NCBI RefSeq assembly: GCF_040675875.1
Contig: NZ_JBEGII010000001.1
Coordinates: 1,488,001 to 1,552,000 of the forward strand
Source of the DNA: Microbacterium sp. LWO12-1.2
GTDB lineage: Bacteria; Actinomycetota; Actinomycetes; Actinomycetales; Microbacteriaceae
Direction of reading: 5' to 3'
Length of the DNA: 64,000 nt
The translations under genes were made by a program, and so were the position numbers. The notes under the pieces were generated by a model. That model did not search any database. It had not been told where the DNA came from and saw nothing but the letters and a program-made list of their open reading frames with translations. Below, in pieces: positions 55,703-64,000 of the stretch. The number at the start of each line of letters is the position of its first letter. Within the stretch, counting starts at the first letter, position 1.

Positions 55703-58294
55703 TCAGCCCTTGACGGCGATGCTGACGATCTTCGGGGCGCGCACGATGACCTTGACGATCTCGCGGTCGCCGATCGACCGGATCACGCGCTCATCCGCCA
55801 TCGCCAGCGCCTCGAGCTCGGCCTCGCCGATACGCGCAGGCACCTCGAGCTGCGCGCGGACCTTGCCGCCCACCTGCACGACGGCCGTGATGGTGTCTTC
55901 GACGAGCAGAGCCGGGTCTGCGGAACGCCAGGTGACCAGGCCGACAGACGGCTCGTGGCCGAGGATCTCCCACATCTCCTCCGCGGTGTGCGGAGCGATG
56001 AGGTCGAGCATGACGGCGACGGTCTCGGCGGCTTCGCGCACCGCAGGATCCGCCGCCCCTGCTCCGCCGTCGATCGTCTTGCGGGTGATGTTGACGAGCT
56101 CCATGAGGCGCGCGACCAGCACGTTGAACTTGGTCTGCTCGACGAGCGCCGGCGCCTCGGCCAGCAGCTTGTGCGAGGCGCGGCGCAGCGCGGCGTTGCC
56201 GCCGTCGAACACCACGTCGACAGGGCTGGAGACCTCGCCGGCGATGCGCAGCGCGCGTGCCAGGAACTTCTGCGCACCGGTGGTCGAGACGTCGGCCCAG
56301 TCCTTGTCGTCCTCCACCGGGCCGGCGAACGCCAGGCCCACGCGCAGCGCGTCGGCGCCGTGAGCGTCGAGCTCGTCCTGGAACAGCACCAGGTTGCCCT
56401 TGCTCTTCGACATCTTCGTGCCGTTGAGGATGACCATGCCCTGATTGATCAGGTTCGAGAACGGCTCGGTGAAGTCGATCAGGCCCATGTCGAACAGCAC
56501 CTTGGTGATGAAGCGTGCGTAGAGCAGGTGCAGAATCGCATGCTCGACACCACCGATGTACGAGTCCACGGGGGCCCAACGGTCCGCCTGGGCGGGGTCG
56601 AAAGCCATGGTGTCGCTGTTCGGCGACAGGAAACGCAGGAAGTACCACGAGCTGTCGACGAAGGTGTCCATGGTGTCGGGGTCGCGCAGCACCGGGTCGC
56701 CCGTCTCGGGGTCGGTCGTGCGCACCCAGCTCTCGGCGCCCCCCAGAGGCGAGGTGCCCTTGGGCGACAGGTCGAGCCCGTCGACACTGGGCAGCTTCAC
56801 CGGCAGCTGGTCCTCGGGGACCGGGATGATGCGGCCGTCGTCGGCGTGCAGCATGGGGATCGGCGTGCCCCAGAAGCGCTGGCGCGAGATCAGCCAGTCG
56901 CGCAGGCGATAGTTCTTCGCCGCACGTCCGGTGCCCCGGGATTCCAACTGCTCGATCGCCCGCGCGATCGCGTTGCGCTTGGAGAGTCCGTTGAGCGCGC
57001 CCGAGTTGATCATCCGCCCCTCGCCGGTCAGCGCGACGCCGGTGGATGCCGGGTTCTGCTCGTCGAGCGCGGCACCGGTGTCGATCGGCACGCCCTCTTC
57101 ATCGACCTCGATCACGGGCATCGCACCGGTGATCGGAGCTGTCGTGTCGACCACGACCTTGACCGGCAGGTCGAAGGCGCGGGCGAAGTCCAGGTCGCGC
57201 TGGTCGTGTGCGGGAACCGCCATGACCGCGCCGTGACCGTAGTCGGCCAGCACGTAGTCGGCCGCCCAGACGGGCAGCTTCTCGCCGTTGACCGGGTTGA
57301 TCGCATACCGCTCGAGGAAGACCCCGGTCTTGGGGCGATCGGTGGCCTGCCGGTCGATGTCGGTCGTCTTCTGCACCTGGGCGAGGTAGTCCTGGAAGCG
57401 CTGACGAACCTCTGCCGGCGCATCCGCCGCCAGTTCGGAGGCGAGATCGGAGTCCGGGGCCACCACGAAGAACGTCGCGCCGTGGAGCGTGTCGGGGCGC
57501 GTCGAGAAGACGGTGACCGGCTCGGTGCGTCCTTCGATCTCGAAGTCGACATCCGCACCGATCGAGCGGCCGATCCAGTTGCGCTGCATCTGCAGCACCT
57601 TGTGCGGCCAGAAGCCCTCGAGCTGGTTCAGGTCATCCAGCAGACGATCCGCGTAGTCGGTGATGCGGAAGTACCACTGCGTGAGCTTCTTCTTCACGAC
57701 CTCGGTGCCGCAGCGCTCGCAGCGCCCGTCGATGACCTGCTCGTTCGCCAAGACCGTCTGGTCGTGGGGGCACCAGTTGACCGGGCTCTTCTTTCGGTAG
57801 GCCAAGCCGCGCTCGTACAGCTTCAGGAACAACCACTGGTTCCAGCGGTAGTACTCGGGGTCCGACGTGTGGAGCACGCGGGTCCAGTCGAAGGAGACGC
57901 CGTAGGACTGGAACCCCTCCTTCTGCTGCGCGATGTTCGAGTACGTCCACTCGCGCGGGTCCGCACCGCGACGGATCGCCGCGTTCTCGGCGGGCAGGCC
58001 GAAGGAGTCCCACCCGATCGGGTTGAGCACGTTGTGACCGCGGTGACGCCAGAAGCGCGCCACGATGTCGGAGTAGAGGTAGTTCTCCGCATGCCCCATG
58101 TGCAGGTCACCTGAGGGGTAGGGGAACATCGCGAGCACGTAGCGTCGCGGGCGGGTGTCATCGTCGCCACCCGTGAGGAAGGTCTCGTTGTCTGCCCAGT
58201 ACTTCTGCCATTTGGCCTGGATGGCATGCGCCGACGACGACTCGTCCTCGGCAGGAGCTGTGGACAGGTTCTCAGACAACGAACACACGACCAA
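55703..58294 (-). CDS. leuS: leucyl-tRNA synthetase
   Basis: Charges tRNA-Leu. Class I motifs: HMGH (65-68) in [15 protein letters not shown] and KMSKS in [12 protein letters not shown]; the CP1 editing domain lies between (~240-430), and the C-terminal domain includes a stretch with [18 protein letters not shown]. Length 863 aa is normal. The exact start is uncertain: TTG 58294, GTG 58288 or TTG 58279, none with a clear ribosome-binding site. It follows pabB on the same strand after 19 nt. It supplies the charged tRNA-Leu sensed by the leuA leader. Confidence 0.96.
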   Translation of the reverse strand: MVVCSLSENLSTAPAEDESSSAHAIQAKWQKYWADNETFLTGGDDDTRPRRYVLAMFPYPSGDLHMGHAENYLYSDIVARFWRHRGHNVLNPIGWDSFGLPAENAAIRRGADPREWTYSNIAQQKEGFQSYGVSFDWTRVLHTSDPEYYRWNQWLFLKLYERGLAYRKKSPVNWCPHDQTVLANEQVIDGRCERCGTEVVKKKLTQWYFRITDYADRLLDDLNQLEGFWPHKVLQMQRNWIGRSIGADVDFEIEGRTEPVTVFSTRPDTLHGATFFVVAPDSDLASELAADAPAEVRQRFQDYLAQVQKTTDIDRQATDRPKTGVFLERYAINPVNGEKLPVWAADYVLADYGHGAVMAVPAHDQRDLDFARAFDLPVKVVVDTTAPITGAMPVIEVDEEGVPIDTGAALDEQNPASTGVALTGEGRMINSGALNGLSKRNAIARAIEQLESRGTGRAAKNYRLRDWLISRQRFWGTPIPMLHADDGRIIPVPEDQLPVKLPSVDGLDLSPKGTSPLGGAESWVRTTDPETGDPVLRDPDTMDTFVDSSWYFLRFLSPNSDTMAFDPAQADRWAPVDSYIGGVEHAILHLLYARFITKVLFDMGLIDFTEPFSNLINQGMVILNGTKMSKSKGNLVLFQDELDAHGADALRVGLAFAGPVEDDKDWADVSTTGAQKFLARALRIAGEVSSPVDVVFDGGNAALRRASHKLLAEAPALVEQTKFNVLVARLMELVNITRKTIDGGAGAADPAVREAAETVAVMLDLIAPHTAEEMWEILGHEPSVGLVTWRSADPALLVEDTITAVVQVGGKVRAQLEVPARIGEAELEALAMADERVIRSIGDREIVKVIVRAPKIVSIAVKG

Positions 58295-58313
58295 TCTGAT
58301 GGAAAAAACGGGA

Positions 58314-59642
58314 TCAGTTCAGGATATCGGAACCCCAGAGCACCGGCAGGACGGCGCCGAGTGCGGCAAGCGGCGCCCGCGCCTTGGTCGCCACCTCAGC
58401 GACCTCCGCCGCGGGATCGGAGCCCCAGGTGATTCCCCCGCCCGCACCGACGACCGCACCCTCGGCGTCGATCACGATGCTGCGGATCACCATCGCCAGA
58501 TCGAGCGCGCCATCGACGCCCACATACCCGAAGCATCCGGCGTAGACGCCGCGCGCCGCGCCCTCCAGGTCATGGAGCCGGGCCATCGCCGACAGTTTCG
58601 GCGCTCCGGTCATGCTCCCGGCCGGGAAGGTCGCGTCCAACAACGCTCCGACGGTCGTTCCCGCCACGGCGGTTCCGGTGACCGTGCTGACGAGTTGATG
58701 CACCGCAGGGTAGCTCTCGACGACCCAGAGTCCGTCGACACGGATCGTCCCCGGTTCGCAGACGCGTGAGAGATCGTTGCGCATCAGATCGACGATCATG
58801 ACGTTCTCCGCGCGCTCCTTGGGGTTCTCCGCGAGCTCCGCGGCGAGCGCAGCATCCTGTGCAGCATCGGCCGAGCGGGGCCGGGTTCCCTTGATCGGCC
58901 GGGTGCGGATGACACCTCGCTCGGCATGCAGGAACTGCTCGGGACTCGCGCTGAGCAGGGCCCGCCCGCCGATGCGCACGAACCCGCCATGGTGCGCGGG
59001 GGTCGCCGCGCGGAGGCGCAGGTACACCTCGACGGGGTCATGGGTCCCGGGCACGGAGAAACGCGTGGTGAGGCACAGCTGATAGGCGATGCCCGCGCGG
59101 ATCAGCTCCCGGCAGCGCTGGATGAGCCCGGCGTACTCGTCGGTGTCGTGCCGCGCCTCGGCGATCAAGGGCGCACCGGTCGGCGGTGCACCGGGGCGCG
59201 ACGAGGCGACGTCGGCGGCGGAAGCGGACATCGCCGCCAGGGCATCCGTCCAGGTATCGAGTCCGTCGGCGTCTGCGAGCGCCCACGTCTGACCCGCGTC
59301 ATGGTCGAAGGCGACGACATGCGTGGCACCCAGCCACGCTCCCCCCTCGGTCGTGCTCTCGAAGACTGGCACTCCCGCAGCGCGGGCTCCGCTCTCATAA
59401 TCGAGCCATCCGACCCATCCCCCCGAGAATGGAGGCAGCGTGGCGTCGGACGATGCGGCGTCGAGTCTCAACGCGGCAGGAAGCTCCGCGATCGTGCCCC
59501 GGCCGATGAAGCTCCACCCCGTGCGGGCATCCGCTCCGGCGTCGAGCCAGAAGACCTCGGACTCCGCCGCCTCCAGCCACCGGAACACCGCGACGGGCTC
59601 GACCCAGGCGGGGAGCAGACGGGCGCGCAGGCGTTCAGGCAC
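58314..59642 (-). CDS. pabB: aminodeoxychorismate synthase component I-like (PabB)
   Basis: Chorismate-using enzyme of folate (p-aminobenzoate) synthesis. The C-terminal chorismate-binding domain has [20 protein letters not shown] with PIKGT at 249-253, and [18 protein letters not shown]. Lys at position 251 is the residue typical of PabB (anthranilate synthases usually have Ala), which favours PabB over TrpE. The N-terminal half is shorter and divergent. 442 aa. No pabA/pabC next to it. Start: GTG 59642; its neighbours are a divergent DedA gene and leuS. Confidence 0.82.
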   Translation of the reverse strand: MPERLRARLLPAWVEPVAVFRWLEAAESEVFWLDAGADARTGWSFIGRGTIAELPAALRLDAASSDATLPPFSGGWVGWLDYESGARAAGVPVFESTTEGGAWLGATHVVAFDHDAGQTWALADADGLDTWTDALAAMSASAADVASSRPGAPPTGAPLIAEARHDTDEYAGLIQRCRELIRAGIAYQLCLTTRFSVPGTHDPVEVYLRLRAATPAHHGGFVRIGGRALLSASPEQFLHAERGVIRTRPIKGTRPRSADAAQDAALAAELAENPKERAENVMIVDLMRNDLSRVCEPGTIRVDGLWVVESYPAVHQLVSTVTGTAVAGTTVGALLDATFPAGSMTGAPKLSAMARLHDLEGAARGVYAGCFGYVGVDGALDLAMVIRSIVIDAEGAVVGAGGGITWGSDPAAEVAEVATKARAPLAALGAVLPVLWGSDILN

Positions 59643-59683
59643 GCTTACAGACTAGGACCGTCGCGCTCCCGTATCCTCATGGG

Positions 59684-60355
59684 GTGGATGACCTGCTGCT
59701 GTGGATGTTCGACTTCGTGCAGTCCATCGATCCGGTCACCCGCACCCTGATCGCCGGCATCGCCGTCCTCCTCGAGACGAGCGTGCTCATCGGTCTCGTC
59801 GTCCCCGGTGACACGATCGTCATCATCGCCTCGATGGGCGTCGCCACTCCCCTCGAGGGCGTGTTCATGGTGATCGCCGTGGTGATCGGTGCCTTGATCG
59901 GCGAGAGCATCGGCTTCGTCCTCGGACGCTGGCTCGGTCCGCGCATCCGCGTGTCCTGGCTGGGGCGCCGCATCGGCGAGCACAACTGGGTCAGGGCCGA
60001 GCGCTACCTGGAGCGCCGAGGCGGTCTGGCCATCTTCCTGTCCCGCTTCCTCCCCGTGCTCCATTCCCTGGTCCCGCTCACGGTCGGAATGAGCGGCTAC
60101 TCCTACCGACGCTTCCTCGCCTGGACGGCCCCCGCCTGTCTGCTGTGGGCGACGGCCTACGTCTCGGTGACATCGCTCGCTGCCGGCGGATTCCGTGAGT
60201 TGGTGGATCGCGTGCACTTCGCCGGCTACATCTTCGTCGGTGTCATCGCCCTGTTCCTCCTGCTGGTCTTCCTCGGAAAGAAGCTCCTGACCCGTCTCGA
60301 GTCGCGTCATCTGGATGCACCCGACGCGGAACACGAGAGTGACGTGAAAGACTGA
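59684..60355 (+). CDS. DedA family membrane protein
   Basis: A 223-aa membrane protein of the DedA/SNARE-associated family. GLVVPGDTIVIIASMG after helix 1, GESIGFVLGRWLGPRI, and RFLPVLHSLVPLTVGMSGYS with the conserved Arg-Phe-Pro segment are family hallmarks. Members act as lipid/undecaprenyl phosphate flippases and support envelope integrity. GTG 59684 starts it. The App1 gene begins 4 nt after its stop, so the pair probably shares a message and membrane lipid theme. Confidence 0.9.
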   Translation: MDDLLLWMFDFVQSIDPVTRTLIAGIAVLLETSVLIGLVVPGDTIVIIASMGVATPLEGVFMVIAVVIGALIGESIGFVLGRWLGPRIRVSWLGRRIGEHNWVRAERYLERRGGLAIFLSRFLPVLHSLVPLTVGMSGYSYRRFLAWTAPACLLWATAYVSVTSLAAGGFRELVDRVHFAGYIFVGVIALFLLLVFLGKKLLTRLESRHLDAPDAEHESDVKD

Positions 60356-60359
60356 AGCA

Positions 60360-61385
60360 ATGGCTTCCGCACCCCCGGCGCCCCGAATCCACTGGTTCGC
60401 CCGTCTTGAGCACCGCCTCCATGTGTGGCGCGAAGGTCGAGCGCGCCGTCGAGGCCGCGCCGCGACGATCGTGCCGTTCCCCGGATACGGAGGCCCTGGA
60501 TGGGTCCGCGTGGTCGGGCGCGTCCTGATCGTCCCCGCGCAGCGACGCACCAAAGACGGCGAGCTCGCGAGCGTGCGCGGCTGGCGCAGCTTCGTCGGCA
60601 TTCCGGTGAGCTTCGCCGCCGTCGACGTGCATATCGGCGACACCACCCACCATGTGGTGGCCGACCGCGGCGGGGTGGTCGACACCCGCATCGCCGCCGA
60701 CCTGGAACCCGGCTGGCAGACGTTCACGATCTCGGTCGAAGGTCAGGAACCTGTCGAGGCACGCGCGTTCATCGTCGCGGAGTCCACGAACTTCGGCGTG
60801 GTGTCCGACGTCGATGACACGGTGATGGTCACGGCACTCCCCCGTCCGTTCATCGCGTTCTGGAACTCCTTCGTGCTCGACGAGCACGCGCGCATCCCGG
60901 TGCCGGGCATGGCGGTGTTGCTGGATCAACTGCTCCGCCAGCACCCCGGCGCCCCGATGGTCTACCTCTCCACAGGCGCGTGGAACGTCGCGCCCACGCT
61001 CTGGCGTTTCCTCGGACGACATCTGTTCCCGGCCGGCTCCATGCTCCTCACCGACTGGGGGCCCACGCACGACCGCTGGTTCCGCAGCGGCCGCGAGCAC
61101 AAGCTCACGAACCTGCGCCGCCTCGCCGCTGAGTTCCCGGATGTGAAGTGGCTGCTGATCGGCGACGACGGACAGCACGACGAGTCGATCTACACGCAGT
61201 TCATGGACGAGCACCCCGAATCCGTCGCCGGGGTCGCCATCCGACGCCTGCTCCCCGCCGAAGCCGTCATGGCCGGTGGTCGTGCCGGACGTGAACCCCA
61301 CTCCGAGGACACCGCGCCATGGGTGAGCGCCGAGGACGGCGCCGGGCTGCGCGATCTGCTCGGTGAGGCCGGCATCCTGCACTGA
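60360..61385 (+). CDS. App1 family phosphatase-like protein (DUF2183)
   Basis: A 341-aa protein. VVSDVDDTV with DVDDT at 150-154 is the HAD-type catalytic DxDxT motif of the App1 (phosphatidate phosphatase) family; STGAWNVAP, DWGPTHDRWFRSGREHK and IGDDGQHDESIY supply the later Thr/Lys/Asp motifs. The N-terminal ~130 residues form a beta-rich domain (~60-125). Yeast App1 hydrolyses phosphatidic acid; bacterial roles are not settled. Located in DedA-App1-unknown order, fitting a phospholipid function. Next gene starts one base after its stop. Confidence 0.87.
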   Translation: MASAPPAPRIHWFARLEHRLHVWREGRARRRGRAATIVPFPGYGGPGWVRVVGRVLIVPAQRRTKDGELASVRGWRSFVGIPVSFAAVDVHIGDTTHHVVADRGGVVDTRIAADLEPGWQTFTISVEGQEPVEARAFIVAESTNFGVVSDVDDTVMVTALPRPFIAFWNSFVLDEHARIPVPGMAVLLDQLLRQHPGAPMVYLSTGAWNVAPTLWRFLGRHLFPAGSMLLTDWGPTHDRWFRSGREHKLTNLRRLAAEFPDVKWLLIGDDGQHDESIYTQFMDEHPESVAGVAIRRLLPAEAVMAGGRAGREPHSEDTAPWVSAEDGAGLRDLLGEAGILH

Positions 61386-61386
61386 C

Positions 61387-62247
61387 ATGGCACTGTCACG
61401 CGCGGAGTGGCTCGTCCGAGAGCTCGCTCATCAGGAGCGGGCTGATGCACTCATCGCCGACCACCGCGCGCGCTCTCAGCGCGGTGAGAAGCATCCGGTC
61501 TGGGACTTCCTGTTCACGTACTACAGCTACAAGCCCGCCCAGTTGCGGCGCTGGCATCCTGGAGCCGGCGTGGAACTGGAAGATGCACCGGAGCGGTCGG
61601 GGTGGCGCTGGTATTCCCCTGGGGCCTCCACAAACGGCGTCGTGCCGGACGCCGCAGCCTTCGCCGCGGGGAAGTCCGATCTGGCAGGGCTCATCGAGCG
61701 GATGCTTCGCCGCACGGCCTCCCGCCCCGGGCAGTTCGGCTGCTTCGGGCTGCATGAGTGGGCGATGGTCTATCAGGCCGACGAACTGCGGCACCCGGTT
61801 CCCCTACGTCTCGGGCAGGCCGGCACGGATGCCGTCGTCGAGAACCACGACCTGCGCTGCACCCACTTCGACGCGTTCCGGTTCTTCACGCCTGAGGCTG
61901 TGCCGCGCAACCGTGCAGCGCTGACCCGCGAGGACCAGCCCCTGTTCGAGCAGCCCGGTTGTCTGCACGCCGGGATGGACCTGTACAAGTGGGCGACGAA
62001 GCTCGGACCGCTCATCCCCGGCGAGCTGCTGCTGGACACGTTCGAGCTCGCCCGCGACATCCGCCTCCTCGACATGGAGGCCGCGCCCTACGACCTCTCC
62101 CCGTGGGGCGTGACTCCGGTGCCGATCGAGACGGCGGAGGGGAAGGCCGAGTACGTGCGCAGACAGCGGGGCTTCGCCGACCGCGGCGCTGCTCTGCGCA
62201 CGGCATTGCTGGAGGCATGGCTCGGTACCCCCGTCAGCGCCGCCTGA
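61387..62247 (+). CDS. conserved protein, often labelled 3-methyladenine DNA glycosylase
   Basis: A 286-aa protein. HPVWDFLFTYYSYKPAQLRRWHPG (two parts, ~36-60), FGCFGLHEWAMVYQ and CLHAGMDLYKWATKLGPLIP are distinctive His/Trp-rich segments. Proteins of this shape in actinobacteria are commonly annotated as '3-methyladenine DNA glycosylase', but I see no helix-hairpin-helix glycosylase motif, so that label is doubtful. The two H-x-x-x-D/E-like patches could bind metal. Start ATG 61387, one base after App1. Its context with DedA and App1 suggests membrane or lipid metabolism instead. Ends 4 nt before the converging GH3 gene. Confidence 0.6.
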   Translation: MALSRAEWLVRELAHQERADALIADHRARSQRGEKHPVWDFLFTYYSYKPAQLRRWHPGAGVELEDAPERSGWRWYSPGASTNGVVPDAAAFAAGKSDLAGLIERMLRRTASRPGQFGCFGLHEWAMVYQADELRHPVPLRLGQAGTDAVVENHDLRCTHFDAFRFFTPEAVPRNRAALTREDQPLFEQPGCLHAGMDLYKWATKLGPLIPGELLLDTFELARDIRLLDMEAAPYDLSPWGVTPVPIETAEGKAEYVRRQRGFADRGAALRTALLEAWLGTPVSAA

Positions 62248-62251
62248 CGGC

Positions 62252-63439
62252 TCAGTCCGCCGGCGTGCAGTCGGGACACACGGTCCATGCGGACGTCGCC
62301 GACGACAACTGCAACCTCAGCGCCATGACGCGGGTGGCCGCGTCCTCCAGCCGCTCGGGAGGCAGTGTTCCGGCGTCGACCGCGGCCGCGATCGCACCAG
62401 CCATCTGACCAGCCGTCTCTCTCGTCGAACCGGCGATCATGAGGACCAGATCGTTCCCCGTCGCCACGGCGGTGACCGCGTTGGCGATCGGGTCGGCATA
62501 CTCCGGCACGCCGGACGAGGTGAGCATGCCGAGGTCGTCTGTCACCGAAACACCCTCGAACCCCATCTCCTCGCGTGCGATCTCGTGCCACTTCGTCGAC
62601 ATCGACGCTGGTGCCGCATCGACGGCGGTGTACGCCAGGTGTCCGAACATCAGCAGCGACGCCCCGGCATCGATCCCCGCAACGAACGGCAGAGCATCCG
62701 ATGCGCGCCACTCCTCGAGGCTCATTCCTGTGGACGGGATCGCGTGGTGCGAGTCGCCGGGCGCGGCTCCATGACCGGGGAAGTGCTTGAGCGTGGATCC
62801 GAGGAACTGTTCCTGCGCGGTCGTGGCGGCAGCGACCCGCTCCGCAGCACCGGACGGCTCCGTCCCCAGCGCACGCCCGTAGATGAACGAATCGGGATCG
62901 GCGGCGACATCGGCCACCGTGCCGAAGTTCACTGTGATCCCGGCCCGAGCGACCAGCGACCCTCGTGCGGCGAAAGCGCTCGCGGTGTCGGCGACGGGCA
63001 TGTCCTTCAACACCGTGGATGCGGGGTATCCATCACCGTGCAGCCGAGAGACGATGCCGCCCTCCTGGTCGACGGCGATCAACGGAGGAAGGGCCGGATC
63101 GATCGTCAGCGCGGCGGTGAGCGTCTGCAGTTCGGCCTCGGAGGCGGGGACGTTGGCTCCCATCAGGATGAAACCACCGAGGCCGCCCTCCATGTACGCG
63201 CGCAGCTCTTCGGGGTCTGTGCCGGAGACGTGGCCCATCACGATGCTCGCCGCCTGCTCAGCGGTGGTCATCTGCGCCACCAGATCGGCGGCGCGCCCCG
63301 TAGGCCCCACGCCGGACGTCGAGGCAGCGGCAATCGCACCGGGTGCCGGGCCCCCGGGCGCAGCCGCGGCCGGAGTGGACACGACGGCGAAGGCGGCGAG
63401 CACGAGGCCCGCCACCGCCGCTCCCCGCCGTCCGCTCAT
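62252..63439 (-). CDS. secreted GH3-family beta-N-acetylhexosaminidase-like enzyme
   Basis: A 395-aa exported protein: a Sec signal (~1-27, ending PAAAA) and a GH3 TIM barrel. LIAVDQEGGIVSRLHGDGYP (~120-139), LKHFPGHGAAPGDSHHAIP (~218-236, the NagZ-type H-P-G-H-G and D-S-H loop) and GVSVTDDLGM (~297-305, with the nucleophile among the Asp pair 301-302) are clear. Likely cleaves N-acetylglucosaminyl/muramyl units in wall fragments. Odd feature: the last residues VCPDCTPAD contain CxxC, unusual for this family. Convergent with the preceding gene. Confidence 0.87.
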   Translation of the reverse strand: MSGRRGAAVAGLVLAAFAVVSTPAAAAPGGPAPGAIAAASTSGVGPTGRAADLVAQMTTAEQAASIVMGHVSGTDPEELRAYMEGGLGGFILMGANVPASEAELQTLTAALTIDPALPPLIAVDQEGGIVSRLHGDGYPASTVLKDMPVADTASAFAARGSLVARAGITVNFGTVADVAADPDSFIYGRALGTEPSGAAERVAAATTAQEQFLGSTLKHFPGHGAAPGDSHHAIPSTGMSLEEWRASDALPFVAGIDAGASLLMFGHLAYTAVDAAPASMSTKWHEIAREEMGFEGVSVTDDLGMLTSSGVPEYADPIANAVTAVATGNDLVLMIAGSTRETAGQMAGAIAAAVDAGTLPPERLEDAATRVMALRLQLSSATSAWTVCPDCTPAD

Positions 63440-63472
63440 GGTGTCCCGCTCGCTCGGTGGCCGGTGCCGACC

Positions 63473-64000
63473 TCAGCAGCCGATCGCGTCGGCGATCGGC
63501 TCGGCTGTGTCATCGTCTCCGTTGCCGAACCGGATGGTGCGACCGATCGTGCACGGCTCCTGCAGCGCTGCGGCGATGACCGCGGCCACATCGGCCCGCG
63601 CCACAGCCCCACGTCCGTCGGGGTCGATCTGGATCCGGCCGGTCGGTTCGTCGAACGTGAGGGTGCCCGGAGCGAGGATCGTGCCGTCGAGCGACATGCT
63701 GCGCAAGTGCTCGTCCGCTGCCCACTTGGCGTCGGCGTAGGCGAAGAAGGAGTCCTCCGGCGGCACGCCGTGGTCCGCGGTGGAGCCGAGCCAGGAGACC
63801 ATGACGTAGCGGCGCACCCCCGCGCGACCGGTCGCGTCCATGGAGCGGATCGCCGCGTCACGATCGACCGCGTACGTGCGCTCCCGAGAACCGCCTCCGG
63901 CCCCCGCCGACCAGACCACTGCGTCATGACCGCGGATGACCTCGGCGATCGCATCGACGTCCATCTGCTCGACGTCGGCGACGAACGCGTGCGCGCCACC
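63473..64000 (-). CDS. NAD(P)-binding oxidoreductase-like protein, partial at its N-terminus
   Basis: 176 residues are visible; the 5' end lies beyond the window. HDAVVWSAGAGGGSRERTY+AVDRDAAI and GVRRYVMVSWLGS fit the NmrA-like/atypical short-chain dehydrogenase (SDR_a5) pattern, with the middle of a Rossmann fold visible and its N-terminal GxxGxxG not. LDGTILAPGTLTFDEPTGRI and ARADVAAVIAAALQEP are usual in the 'NAD(P)-dependent epimerase/ SDR family oxidoreductase' group. Role unknown. It ends 33 nt before the GH3 gene on the same strand. Confidence 0.75.
   Translation of the reverse strand, partial: GGAHAFVADVEQMDVDAIAEVIRGHDAVVWSAGAGGGSRERTYAVDRDAAIRSMDATGRAGVRRYVMVSWLGSTADHGVPPEDSFFAYADAKWAADEHLRSMSLDGTILAPGTLTFDEPTGRIQIDPDGRGAVARADVAAVIAAALQEPCTIGRTIRFGNGDDDTAEPIADAIGC

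Noticed and set aside
58295..58313. T-rich stretch between pabB and leuS as a terminator or T-box
   Set aside because: Only 19 nt with no stable stem upstream and no room for a T-box leader.

Overview
The window is high-GC (roughly 68-70 % by eye), densely coded DNA with GTG/TTG starts, ATGA stop/start overlaps and Actinobacteria-type genes: a CIRCE-controlled hrcA-dnaJ pair, a long-form leuA with a leucine leader peptide, and ECF sigma/anti-sigma pairs. The housekeeping order (dnaG-dgt-dusB, uppS-recO, leuA, era-CNNM-ybeY-phoH-HIT-rsmE-dnaJ-hrcA, hemW, lepA, rpsT, holA-comEC-comEA, leuS) and the dispersed CCCTGAGCCTGTCGAAG repeat point to Microbacteriaceae, most likely Microbacterium. This is inferred from content and order; no database was searched.

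Layout. 1-2.5 kb: a DMT-like permease running off the left edge, peptide deformylase, a septum-formation-like lipoprotein. 2.6-12.2 kb: tRNA-Asn, an orphan ABC ATPase, then dnaG-dgt-dusB and uppS-recO on the minus strand, with gpx, a DsbA-like oxidoreductase, a small P-loop kinase and a TRIC-type channel between them. 12.2-14.3 kb: tandem and inverted repeats, then leuA with a leader peptide and hairpin. 14.3-19.9 kb is an accessory segment between leuA and era: a lipoprotein, a quinone-reductase-like enzyme, and a mirrored double ECF sigma/anti-sigma cassette around a secreted cysteine-containing protein. 19.9-27.1 kb: the hrcA-to-era run of tightly coupled genes.

27.1-33.6 kb is a catabolic module: a PucR-type regulator divergent from a GPH symporter, a GH78-type glycosidase and a carboxylesterase. 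33.6-38.3 kb: hemW and lepA with two DUF1990 genes, between which sits a GIY-YIG nuclease gene bracketed by inverted copies of the dispersed repeat. 38.5-44.3 kb: an oligopeptide/dipeptide-type ABC importer whose operon has two candidate upstream small ORFs. 44.4-47.7 kb: an alpha/beta hydrolase, an MFS exporter/permease and a GH1 beta-glucosidase. 48-54.5 kb: rpsT, holA, comEC, an unknown lipoprotein, a DUF1684 protein and comEA. 54.7-64 kb: a lipoprotein, leuS, pabB, a DedA-App1-unknown operon, a secreted GH3 enzyme and a partial NAD(P)-binding protein.

The most unusual feature is the repeat family. A 23-bp sequence occurs as an inverted pair with only 12 nt between its arms (12.3 kb), as an inverted pair enclosing the GIY-YIG gene (35.6-35.95 kb), and as a single copy translated into the tail of PhoH (22.67 kb). 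This looks like a full element, an empty derivative and a solo end, resembling the REP/RAYT relationship but with a GIY-YIG nuclease. Other points of interest are the mirrored sigma/anti-sigma cassette, the leucine attenuator with an apparently leaderless leader peptide, and the small ORFs before the ABC importer genes.
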